From assembly GCF_003641145.1 (NCBI RefSeq), contig NZ_CP032744.1, positions 1,488,001 to 1,552,000 on the forward strand: DNA of 64,000 nt, given 5' to 3'. Below, one piece after another: positions 10,009 to 17,563 of this stretch. A program made the position numbers and the translations under genes. Within the stretch, counting starts at the first letter, position 1. The number at the start of each line of letters is the position of its first letter. The notes under the pieces were generated by a model. It did not search any database, was not told the DNA's origin, and saw only the letters and a list, made by a program, of their open reading frames with translations. The DNA is from Lactiplantibacillus paraplantarum (GTDB lineage Bacteria > Bacillota > Bacilli > Lactobacillales > Lactobacillaceae).

Positions 10009-10036
10009 TTGACTTCTCATTAAAACAGCGTAATAC
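10009..10036 (+). promoter_or_regulatory. Candidate promoter of metNIQ
   Basis: TTGACT at 10009-10014 and TAATAC at 10031-10036 are separated by 16 bases, just ahead of the T-box leader. A second possible -10 (TATAAT, 9997-10002) lies just upstream. Confidence 0.45.
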
Positions 10037-10059
10037 TGTAAACAGCCAAGTAAATATAT

Positions 10060-10357
10060 TAATAAATACGTCTAAGATGAGTAGCCGTTGTTGGAATGCC
10101 ACAGAGAACTGCCGGTTGGTGCGAGGTAGCCATTGCGCAACGTTGAAGATGGTCTTATAATGCAAGTTTCAACACTGAGCTGATGGGGTTAAGTGTTGAC
10201 GGTTACGCCCGTTATGCGGTTAGAGTCTCGCCAAGAAATTCAAGGCGGTACTTGAAGTGCGGTGGCCTGTGAAGGTCATTCGAAGTAAGGTGGTAACACG
10301 GAAAACGTCCATTCGTCCTTAATCTGATAATCAGATTAGAGACGGTGGGCGTTTTTT
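10060..10357 (+). promoter_or_regulatory. T-box leader, probable methionine specificity
   Basis: The T-box sequence AAGGTGGTAACACGG is at 10287-10301. The Stem I landmarks are present: an AGTAG motif near 10080, AGAGAA near 10108 and GGTTGGTGCGA near 10120. On the 3' side of Stem I, GAA is followed after one base by ATG (10149-10151), where the specifier codon is expected, before a strand (GTCTTA) that can pair with TAAGAT at the stem base. This fits uncharged tRNA-Met sensing upstream of a methionine importer. A terminator follows at about 10304-10357 with the alternate antiterminator formed by the T-box. Confidence 0.88.
10304..10357 (+). terminator. T-box-controlled terminator
   Basis: The arm ACGTCCATTCGTC (about 10305-10317) pairs, with G-U pairs and one bulge, with GACGGTGGGCGT (10341-10352), enclosing a small AT-rich hairpin (TAATCTGA/TCAGATTA). 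Six T residues follow. It is mutually exclusive with pairing by the T-box bulge. Confidence 0.8.
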
Positions 10358-10375
10358 AATGGGAGGAAGCAGACT

Positions 10376-11443
10376 ATGACAGAGGCAGTCATTGATTTAA
10401 AAGACATTGCGGTGACGTTTGACGACGGGCACCAAGTCGTTCACGCGGTTCAAGATGTCAATTTACAGATCGAGACGGGTGATATTTATGGCATTATTGG
10501 TTATTCTGGTGCCGGTAAGAGTACTTTGGTGCGGGTGATCAATTTATTGCAGCCACCGACGACAGGCCAGGTAGTCGTCAACAATCAAGCTTTACAAACG
10601 CTATCGCCAGCTGCATTACGTCAAGCCCGGAAACACGTTGGGATGATTTTTCAACACTTCAATTTGATGCAATCACGGACAGTGCTGGGCAACGTTATTT
10701 ACCCATTACTGGGTCAAAAAATTAGTAAACAGGACCGACGCGCCAAAGCATTGCGGCTACTGAAGCTAGTTGGGTTAACGGACTATGCGCAGACCTACCC
10801 AGATAAATTATCTGGTGGGCAGAAACAACGGGTGGCAATCGCACGGGCACTGGTCACCGACCCGCAAATCTTGATTTCTGATGAAGCAACTAGTGCCCTT
10901 GATCCAAAGACTACGGCGGCAATTCTTGAGTTGTTACAACGAGTTAATCGCGAGCTGGGGATTACCATTGTCCTCATTACGCATGAAATGCAGGTTATCA
11001 AGAGTATTTGCCACCATGTCGCTGTTATGGCCGATGGGCGGATTATTGAGCGGGGCCCCGTTGCAGCCGTCTTTACGGCCCCAAAAGCACCTCTGACCGT
11101 TGATTTTGTGGAAACGTCTACCAATGTTCGGGCCGCCATTCAGCGAATCACTAAAACGATTAAATTGAATGAATTGGCAGCGGACCAAGAACTGATTGCG
11201 TTCAAGTTCGTTGGTCAATCGACGAAGCAGGGAATTGTCTCACAGTTATCGCAGACGCTGGGGGTCGATGTTAACATTTTGTTTGCCAATATCGACCAGA
11301 TCGATGGTCAAAACGTTGGTGACATGATCGCGGTTATTACGGGCGATTTGACGGCCTTCAATGCGGCGGTCACTAACATGTCCGCTCAAGGGGTACACAC
11401 GCGCATTATCAATGAAGAAGTTGTGAAGGGAATGGTGGACTAA
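10376..11443 (+). CDS. metN: Methionine ABC importer ATP-binding protein
   Basis: A 355-residue ATPase energising uptake of methionine and related sulfur compounds. Walker A GYSGAGKST, signature LSGGQKQR, Walker B ILISDEATSALD and the switch His in LITHEM are all intact. The last 85 or so residues form the NIL/ACT-like domain that gives trans-inhibition by methionine in MetN proteins. GGGAGG precedes the ATG at 10376. Its TAA shares one base with the metI start, so the genes are translationally coupled. Confidence 0.95.
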   Translation: MTEAVIDLKDIAVTFDDGHQVVHAVQDVNLQIETGDIYGIIGYSGAGKSTLVRVINLLQPPTTGQVVVNNQALQTLSPAALRQARKHVGMIFQHFNLMQSRTVLGNVIYPLLGQKISKQDRRAKALRLLKLVGLTDYAQTYPDKLSGGQKQRVAIARALVTDPQILISDEATSALDPKTTAAILELLQRVNRELGITIVLITHEMQVIKSICHHVAVMADGRIIERGPVAAVFTAPKAPLTVDFVETSTNVRAAIQRITKTIKLNELAADQELIAFKFVGQSTKQGIVSQLSQTLGVDVNILFANIDQIDGQNVGDMIAVITGDLTAFNAAVTNMSAQGVHTRIINEEVVKGMVD

Positions 11444-12114
11444 TGACAACATTAATTCCGAATGTCTTGCAAATGAAAGCGGAATTTATTCAAGCGACAT
11501 TGGAGACGCTCTATATGACCGCAGTCTCCGCACTGGTCGCAGGCATATTAGGATTAGGCCTAGGAGTGTTATTAGTCGTGACGCAACCCCACGGTATTTT
11601 AGCCGATGGTCCCTCATATCAAGTGTTAGATAAGTTAACGAATTTACTCCGATCGGTGCCATTTATTATTCTGTTGGCCGTAATTTCGCCGTTGACCAGC
11701 TATTTAGTCGGAACAACGGTGGGAACTACGGCATCGTTAGTACCACTAGTTTTTGGTATTTTCCCTTTTTATGCCCGGCAAGTTCAAAATGCGTTACTCG
11801 ATGTTGACCAAGGAATTGTCGAAGCCGCGCAGTCGATGGGATCTAGTCCCGTTGCGATTATCTTTCGCGTTTATTTGAAAGAAGGTTTGCCTGATTTGAT
11901 ACGGGTTTCGATCGTGACAGTTATTAGCCTAATTGGATTGACGACGATGGCCGGGGCGATTGGTGCGGGCGGCCTAGGCGATATTGCAATTAGTATTGGT
12001 TATGCCCGGTTTGAAAATGACGTAACGTTCGTTGCTATGATCATTATTTTAGTCTTGGTATTCGCTGTTCAGCTATTTGGTGACTGGCTCGTCAAGCGTG
12101 TCTCGCACCATTAA
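11443..12114 (+). CDS. metI: Methionine ABC importer permease
   Basis: A 223-residue integral membrane protein with about five membrane segments. The EAA-type coupling loop reads EAAQSMGSSPVAIIFRVYLKE (residues about 126-146), which contacts MetN. Residues near 175 (TTMAGAIGAGGLGDIAISIGY) are the MetI hallmark. It sits between metN and metQ. Confidence 0.95.
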   Translation: MTTLIPNVLQMKAEFIQATLETLYMTAVSALVAGILGLGLGVLLVVTQPHGILADGPSYQVLDKLTNLLRSVPFIILLAVISPLTSYLVGTTVGTTASLVPLVFGIFPFYARQVQNALLDVDQGIVEAAQSMGSSPVAIIFRVYLKEGLPDLIRVSIVTVISLIGLTTMAGAIGAGGLGDIAISIGYARFENDVTFVAMIIILVLVFAVQLFGDWLVKRVSHH

Positions 12115-12133
12115 AAAAGGGAGGAATAAGCCG

Positions 12134-12991
12134 ATGAAACGATTAGCATGGTGGTTGATTGGTATTGCTGCAATTGTTGGTATTTGTGTGGGACTGCATG
12201 AAATAACGAGCTATTCGGCCCATGCACAACAGAGTGCCACGATTACGGTCGGATCAATGGGGTCGGACTATGAAGTCTGGCAGCACATTGCTAAAAGCCA
12301 AGATGCCAAAAAGATGGGCTTAACGATTAAGGTTAAACAAATCACGGATGGTGTTCAGCTGAACAAGGCCACGGCGGACGGTAACGTTGATGTGAATGCC
12401 TTTCAGTCCTGGTCATATTACCAAACGTATAATCAGCAGAATCCCAAAGCCAAGTTGGCGGCGTTAGGAACGACTTATTTGGAACCAATGGGAATCTACT
12501 CCAAAAAGTATCAAAGCATTGATGAAATTCCCGACGGTGCTACGATTGCAATTGCTGACAATCCCTCCCAAGCTTCGCGAGGCTTGTTACTGCTTCAAAA
12601 AGCGGGCTTAATCAAACTGGCGGCTAATTTTGGTGTCTTAGGTTCAGTGAAGGATATTACAAGCAATCCCCGTCATCTGAAATTCAAACAGATCGATGAT
12701 ACTACTGGTCCCCGGATCATTAAAAGTGTCGATGCGGTTTTGATCTCGAATACGGTTGCTTTGGAAGGACATTTACACGTTTTACGGGATTCAATTTTTC
12801 ACGAGCGTCTGAATAAGAGTACCAAGGATAATGTCAATATCTTAGCGACGGCTGCTAAGAACGAGCATCGTGCTAGCTATCTTAAATTAGTTAAACTTTA
12901 CCATCGGGCTGATATTCAAAAGTATATCAAGCAAAAATACTACGGTACTAAGATTAACGTTAATAAACCGCTATCTTATTTTGACAATTAA
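12134..12991 (+). CDS. metQ: Methionine ABC importer substrate-binding protein (NlpA family)
   Basis: A 285-residue NlpA/MetQ-type binding protein. An N-terminal hydrophobic segment (residues 5-20) is followed by SAHAQQ, a plausible cleavage or anchor site. No canonical lipobox is seen: the only early Cys is preceded by Ile. It may therefore stay anchored by its signal segment or be processed by signal peptidase I, unlike most Gram-positive MetQ lipoproteins. Family features include TVGSMGSDYEVWQHIA, DVNAFQSW and the late ISNTVALEGH. The start at ATG 12134 follows GGGAGGAA. Confidence 0.92.
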   Translation: MKRLAWWLIGIAAIVGICVGLHEITSYSAHAQQSATITVGSMGSDYEVWQHIAKSQDAKKMGLTIKVKQITDGVQLNKATADGNVDVNAFQSWSYYQTYNQQNPKAKLAALGTTYLEPMGIYSKKYQSIDEIPDGATIAIADNPSQASRGLLLLQKAGLIKLAANFGVLGSVKDITSNPRHLKFKQIDDTTGPRIIKSVDAVLISNTVALEGHLHVLRDSIFHERLNKSTKDNVNILATAAKNEHRASYLKLVKLYHRADIQKYIKQKYYGTKINVNKPLSYFDN

Positions 12992-13081
12992 TAAGCATAT
13001 TGGGTGCTGAATGATTATAGATAAGTTATGATTATGATAATAAATATTGTAACTCATTAAACTTATCAGGAGGTCTCAACC

Positions 13082-13582
13082 ATGTATAAACGAATCCTAG
13101 TCCCATTAGATGGTTCCGATAATGCTTATTATGCACTTGAACACGCGATTGCCTTAGCTAAGGTTTTTGACTCCCAGTTATTTTTATTGAATGTCATCGA
13201 TGTTAATCGATTTGGCGTCTACAGTCCGGATGTTTTTACGAGTGCGGCGCCAGATATGATGAGTTTTGATCAAGCCCAGAGTAAGAAATTACTGGAGCGG
13301 GCCCAGGATCAAGTTGCGGCCCACCAGTTGCACGCCGAAACGATTCGGCAAACTGGGGTGCCCAAAGTGACAATTGCGGTCGATGTTCCTAAGGCTCAAA
13401 ATATTGATTTGATCGTGATTGGTCGCTCAGGGACTAATGCGATTTCTCGCTTATTCTTAGGTTCAACGACTGCGTATGTCGTTCGTAATACGGAGGCGAA
13501 TGTCACCGTGGTTAATATGCCAAATGACGAAGCTGAAGAGGTTGAACAAACCGGTGATGTTTCGGCCGATGATTCTAAATAA
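13082..13582 (+). CDS. Universal stress protein (UspA family)
   Basis: A 166-residue single-domain Usp. The N-terminus YKRILVPLDGSDNAYYALEHAI contains the nucleotide-contact Asp. The ATP-binding motif G-x2-G-x9-G-S/T appears as GRSGTNAISRLFLGST, so the ATP-binding subclass is expected. An acidic tail (about residues 147-166) is unusual but harmless. CAGGAGGT lies 12 bases upstream of the ATG. It is monocistronic: metQ ends 90 bases before and a terminator follows. Specific role unknown; the family responds to stress and starvation. Confidence 0.93.
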   Translation: MYKRILVPLDGSDNAYYALEHAIALAKVFDSQLFLLNVIDVNRFGVYSPDVFTSAAPDMMSFDQAQSKKLLERAQDQVAAHQLHAETIRQTGVPKVTIAVDVPKAQNIDLIVIGRSGTNAISRLFLGSTTAYVVRNTEANVTVVNMPNDEAEEVEQTGDVSADDSK

Positions 13583-13598
13583 CTTGTAAGTGATGATT

Positions 13599-13648
13599 AA
13601 AGCTGGTCACACGACGTCAACATTGACGCTCGTGCGACCAGCTTTTTT
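13599..13648 (+). terminator. Terminator after universal stress gene
   Basis: AAAGCTGGTC at 13599-13608 pairs with GACCAGCTTT (13636-13645) around a secondary hairpin, and T residues follow. It separates convergent genes. Confidence 0.85.
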
Positions 13649-13732
13649 AGTAGGGGCCAGGCGATGACGAAAAAAATCGTCTTGCGGTACTCACAGTTAC
13701 CGGTTTAAGTGCCAACTGATGCCGTTTGGGCG

Positions 13733-15394
13733 CTAGTTTGGCTGGTGTACTGGCTTGGCAGCTGATTGCAGGTGATTAACGCCAATCAGCCCGATGAAAG
13801 TAAATGCTACCGTCACTACTGCTAGGGCCATACCGGCAGCCGCTTCTCCCTGTTCGAACGATTGATAGATAAATGTTGAGACAGTCGTCATACCGGCAGG
13901 CAGTAACAATAGCGCAGCGACTAGTTCGCGACTTGCCGCAATGAAAGCCATCACAAAACTGTTGAGTAGTGCGGGCCATAGAATCGGAAGTGCAATTTTT
14001 AGGATGATGCGGCCGAAACTAGGTTCGAAGATCCGCGCGCTGGCCAGCAATTTCGAATCAAAGGCCTTGAGAGCGGTCGTCAAGTATTGCACCGTTGTTG
14101 GTAGAAATAAGGTGACATCCGCGATCAGGAGGATGGCTAGGGTGCCGTATAATTTAGTGAACGCCAGCACCTGTGAAAAGAGCATCATTAAGCTCAATGC
14201 TAAGACGACGTTTGGAATTGCGAGTGGCAATGCGCCTAAGGTATGACACAACTGTCGCAGCCACTTGGGAAAACGCTTTGTTAAACTCCCAACACTTAAG
14301 AATAAGCCGACGATCACATTGAGACTGCTAATCAGTAATGCCAATCCCACGGTCGTAACAATGGCCTGCCAGGCAGGACTATCAAAGCGTAAGAGGTCTA
14401 TATAGTGTGCAAGTGTCAAATTGGACGGGCTCCAACCAAGACTGCGCTGTTTGAGCAGTGACTGCAAGACAATTGCACTGTATGGTAGCACAATGGCAAT
14501 ACTGATGATGATTGTAACGAAAGTGCCTGCTAATGTCGTTACGCCAAGCTGCCGATATTGCAATGCTGATCGTTGTCCGGGGAACTTAACAGCCGGCCGG
14601 CGTAGCAACCATTGCTGGGTACCCCAGGCCATCAGGGCAATTGTCAGCAGCAGGGTGCCGGTGAGCACGCCATTTTGGAAATCTAAGGGCCACTGGCTGA
14701 GGTCCTTTTGAATCGTAGTCGTCAGAACTTCGAAGTGAATGCTCCGACCAAAGGTGGCTGGTGTTCCAAATTCAGCCAAGGTTTTGGTAAAGACTAAAAT
14801 CCATACAGCTAAGTATGGGACTAACATGATTGGTAATGTGATTCGCACTAGTCGTTGCCAAGTGTTGACCCCGTGAACTTCGGCCGCTTGAAGCCAGCGC
14901 TGGTTGAACTGCATGAGGGCTGCGCGTAAGCCTAAGTATGCCACGGGATACAAGTGCAGACTCATGATAACGACCATCCCAAATGGCGAAAATAACCACT
15001 GAAATTGGTGGTGCCAACTCGGATTGAGCTGGGCCAGTAATCCGTGCGGTTGGAAAAAATATAACCAGCCCATCGCGTTAATATATGGTGGTGTCATGAA
15101 TGGCACTAACAAGAGCCAATGCAGCCAGGAGAGCTTTGTTAAACGGGTGTGCGTCATGATCCATGCCAAAGGGGTGGCCAGCAGGGTCGTCCCGACGACC
15201 GTGCCCCCACTGAGGAACAGACTGTGTTGAATGCTCACACGGTTGGTTGGCTGCGTCAGTTGTGCCCATAGCTGGCTTGGTGATTGACCGACTAGGGTTT
15301 GACCAATCAGGGCGACTAAGGGGCCGATAATCAGAGTTGCCAACAAGCAACTGATGATGATTGATAAGGACAAGCGGACTTGACGATTACTCAT
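13733..15394 (-). CDS. Ferric-iron-type ABC transporter permease (fused two-domain)
   Basis: A 553-residue permease with about 12 membrane segments arranged as two homologous binding-protein-dependent transport domains, as in FbpB/AfuB, ThiP and related importers. Coupling loops are seen at EVHGVNTWQRLVRITLP (first half) and ASARIFEPSFGRIILKIALP (second half). The start ATG overlaps the stop of the binding-protein gene by four bases (15391-15394), so the two are coupled. The substrate is inferred only from family resemblance: ferric iron, thiamine and 2-aminoethylphosphonate systems share this layout. Confidence 0.85.
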   Translation of the reverse strand: MSNRQVRLSLSIIISCLLATLIIGPLVALIGQTLVGQSPSQLWAQLTQPTNRVSIQHSLFLSGGTVVGTTLLATPLAWIMTHTRLTKLSWLHWLLLVPFMTPPYINAMGWLYFFQPHGLLAQLNPSWHHQFQWLFSPFGMVVIMSLHLYPVAYLGLRAALMQFNQRWLQAAEVHGVNTWQRLVRITLPIMLVPYLAVWILVFTKTLAEFGTPATFGRSIHFEVLTTTIQKDLSQWPLDFQNGVLTGTLLLTIALMAWGTQQWLLRRPAVKFPGQRSALQYRQLGVTTLAGTFVTIIISIAIVLPYSAIVLQSLLKQRSLGWSPSNLTLAHYIDLLRFDSPAWQAIVTTVGLALLISSLNVIVGLFLSVGSLTKRFPKWLRQLCHTLGALPLAIPNVVLALSLMMLFSQVLAFTKLYGTLAILLIADVTLFLPTTVQYLTTALKAFDSKLLASARIFEPSFGRIILKIALPILWPALLNSFVMAFIAASRELVAALLLLPAGMTTVSTFIYQSFEQGEAAAGMALAVVTVAFTFIGLIGVNHLQSAAKPVHQPN

Positions 15395-16404
15395 CGGCTA
15401 AAAACCTGATTGAATGCGACAACGTTTTTGGTCAGGGCAGCGTTGGCTTTATCCCAATTGACGGTGTAGGCTTTGATGGCTTTGCCATTGCGTGGATCGG
15501 TCAAGTTGACAGTGGTACCTGGAATTAAGTTACCTTTTTGAATTTGTCTTTGAACTTTAGCTGATAGGAGGTAGTCCACAAATTGTTTGGCAGCGGCTTG
15601 GTGGCGACTAGTTTTTAAAATCATTGCTGGTCGTGGGTTGACTAAAGTCCCGCTCTTGGGATAGACGAAACCGATCTTTTCGCCTTTCTTAATCGCTGTT
15701 AGACTCATGTAATCAACCCCACCAAAGACGGCAACTTTTTGGCCAGTGATGACGGCATCGAGAGCTTCTTTATTAGCACCCCCGATATCGGCGCCGTTTT
15801 CTTGAAGGGCTTTGAGTAGCTTAGTTCCAGACTTCATTTGATAGGCATTGATGAAGTCCAGACTAGAACCAGATGTTTGGGGGTCTGGAATAGTCACTTG
15901 ATTGTGATAGGGGTTCGTCGTCAAGTCAGGCCAATCTGTCGGGGCGGTCTTGATCTGTTGGGTGTTGTACGTAATCCCGACTGCAGAAGCACTATAATTG
16001 AATAGTTGGTGGTTATTATCTTTGAATTTGGAGTTCAACCGCTTGGCATGGCTGGCTTGATAAGTTAGTAGCTGACCTTTTTTTTGCAAATCAGCACCGG
16101 CGGCCATCGAGGCTAAAATCAGCACGTCAGCTTGTGGATTTGCCTGTTCAGCTTTGACTTTACTCAAAATTTTGCCGGTGGTACCGTCAAAACTTTTAAC
16201 TTTGATTCCGGTTTGGGTTTCAAACCCTTTGATGATTTGGTCAGACAGTGGTTTGGGGCCAGCTGCATAAACGGTCAAAACTTGTTGGTTAGTTTTTTGA
16301 GCGTTCGCTGTCAAAGCTTTTTCTTTGGATGCATTTGCATAAAGTGTGGTACCGAGTGCCAGTATTCCTAGGGTAGATAACGTGATAATAGCCATTTTAG
16401 ACAT
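15391..16404 (-). CDS. ABC substrate-binding protein, iron/phosphonate-type (SBP family 1)
   Basis: A 337-residue extracellular binding protein. The signal segment at about residues 3-24 ends near YANA; no lipobox Cys is present, so it may remain as an uncleaved anchor. The mature part begins LTVYAAGPKPLSDQIIKGFETQTGIKV, typical of the FbpA/AfuA fold. Middle positions include DVLILASMAAG, where many relatives have Trp or Tyr. The ligand is not resolvable by eye. The gene lies between the ATPase and permease genes of the same importer, and translation is coupled to the permease. Confidence 0.85.
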   Translation of the reverse strand: MSKMAIITLSTLGILALGTTLYANASKEKALTANAQKTNQQVLTVYAAGPKPLSDQIIKGFETQTGIKVKSFDGTTGKILSKVKAEQANPQADVLILASMAAGADLQKKGQLLTYQASHAKRLNSKFKDNNHQLFNYSASAVGITYNTQQIKTAPTDWPDLTTNPYHNQVTIPDPQTSGSSLDFINAYQMKSGTKLLKALQENGADIGGANKEALDAVITGQKVAVFGGVDYMSLTAIKKGEKIGFVYPKSGTLVNPRPAMILKTSRHQAAAKQFVDYLLSAKVQRQIQKGNLIPGTTVNLTDPRNGKAIKAYTVNWDKANAALTKNVVAFNQVFSR

Positions 16405-16416
16405 TTAGATCGACTC

Positions 16417-17370
16417 CTAATAGGTTAAAATTTGGTGGGGATTAATTGATAGTGTTATCGGTGCGGGCGAATAAGGTAGCTCAGTTTTAACATGCCAGTC
16501 GTAATTGTTGACTTGAACGCAAGTATCAAAGTGATCACCCATAAAAGTTGAGCTACGGACGATACCTTGGTAAGTCGGTCGTGTGATATTAGGCCGACTC
16601 ACCACAACATGTTCTGGTCGAATGGCCTGGTGCGCGTCAATCTGGTTGAGGGTACCCATAAAGCTGGCCGCGAATTGGGACTGAGGCTGCTGATAAAGCT
16701 GTGCTGCTGTTCCAGCTTGCACCAATTGGCCTGCTCGGAGTAATACAATATGGTCGGCCATACGCAGAGCTTCTTGTCGATCATGAGTGACGAAAATTGC
16801 GGTTAGCTGGTGGTCGTGAATCAACGTTCGGATTTCCAATTGAAGTCGGGTACGTAATTCGGGGTCCAGGGCACTCAAGGCTTCGTCAAATAAGACTAAA
16901 TCCGGTTGGGTTGCAATGGCCCGTGCAAGGGCGACGCGTTGCTGCTGTCCACCCGAAAGCTCATGCGGATAGCGTTGACGGTAATCGATTAGGCTTACTT
17001 GTTCAAGCGCCCAGTTGACTTGTGCGACCAATTCGGGTTTGGTCAGGTGTTTTTCTAAAGCAAAAGCGATGTTTTCTTGAGCTGTCATGTGAGGCCATAG
17101 GGCAAAATCTTGAAAAACCATGGCCAGATGGCGCTGAGCTGGTGGTTGGTTGAAATGGGTAGCGGCGTCAAAAATCGGCTGATCATCAAATGAGATTTGA
17201 CCACTGTCAGGTGTCGTTAGACCAGCAATCATGTTTAGCAGTGTTGATTTGCCGGAGCCAGACGGACCAATCAAAGCCGTGATTTGCTGGTCAGGAATTG
17301 TTAGATTGAGTTGATTGATCACCGGATGTTGATAACTTTTAGATAATTCATGTAACTTAATGGCAACCAC
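16417..17370 (-). CDS. ABC transporter ATP-binding protein, FbpC/PotA-like
   Basis: A 317-residue ATPase with Walker A GPSGSGKST, a Q-loop FQDFALWPHM, signature LSGGQQQR, Walker B LVLFDEALSALD and the switch His THDRQEA. A C-terminal TOBE-type region begins near residue 230, expected for importers of iron, polyamines or sugars. I chose GTG at 17370 because AAAGGAG lies 10 bases before it; the longer frame to ATG 17394 would place that Shine-Dalgarno inside the gene. First gene of the ATPase/binding protein/permease operon. Confidence 0.88.
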   Translation of the reverse strand: MVAIKLHELSKSYQHPVINQLNLTIPDQQITALIGPSGSGKSTLLNMIAGLTTPDSGQISFDDQPIFDAATHFNQPPAQRHLAMVFQDFALWPHMTAQENIAFALEKHLTKPELVAQVNWALEQVSLIDYRQRYPHELSGGQQQRVALARAIATQPDLVLFDEALSALDPELRTRLQLEIRTLIHDHQLTAIFVTHDRQEALRMADHIVLLRAGQLVQAGTAAQLYQQPQSQFAASFMGTLNQIDAHQAIRPEHVVVSRPNITRPTYQGIVRSSTFMGDHFDTCVQVNNYDWHVKTELPYSPAPITLSINPHQILTY

Positions 17371-17510
17371 AATAAGCAGCTCCTTTGTCTTCATTAATTA
17401 GTTCAGTTTATTAAGTTACTTTGTATTGTAGTGGTAAATCAGCTTGGTAACGTTGATTTTGAGTTTAGTTTATGTAAATTTTGCGTGTTAATTTAGTAAA
17501 GCGGTACACA

Positions 17511-17548
17511 AAAAAGAGATCACTGAAAGTTATCCAGTGATCTCTTTA
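17511..17548 (-). terminator. Terminator after pbp1A
   Basis: AGAGATCACTG (17515-17525) pairs with CAGTGATCTCT (17535-17545). On the minus strand the stem is followed by a run of U. It separates pbp1A from the downstream ABC operon. Confidence 0.9.
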
Positions 17549-17563
17549 ATATTCAATATTCAA

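Noticed and set aside
10060..10357. SAM riboswitch as the control of metNIQ
   Set aside because: The conserved AAGGTGGTAACACGG and Stem I landmarks are T-box features; SAM-box core motifs are absent.
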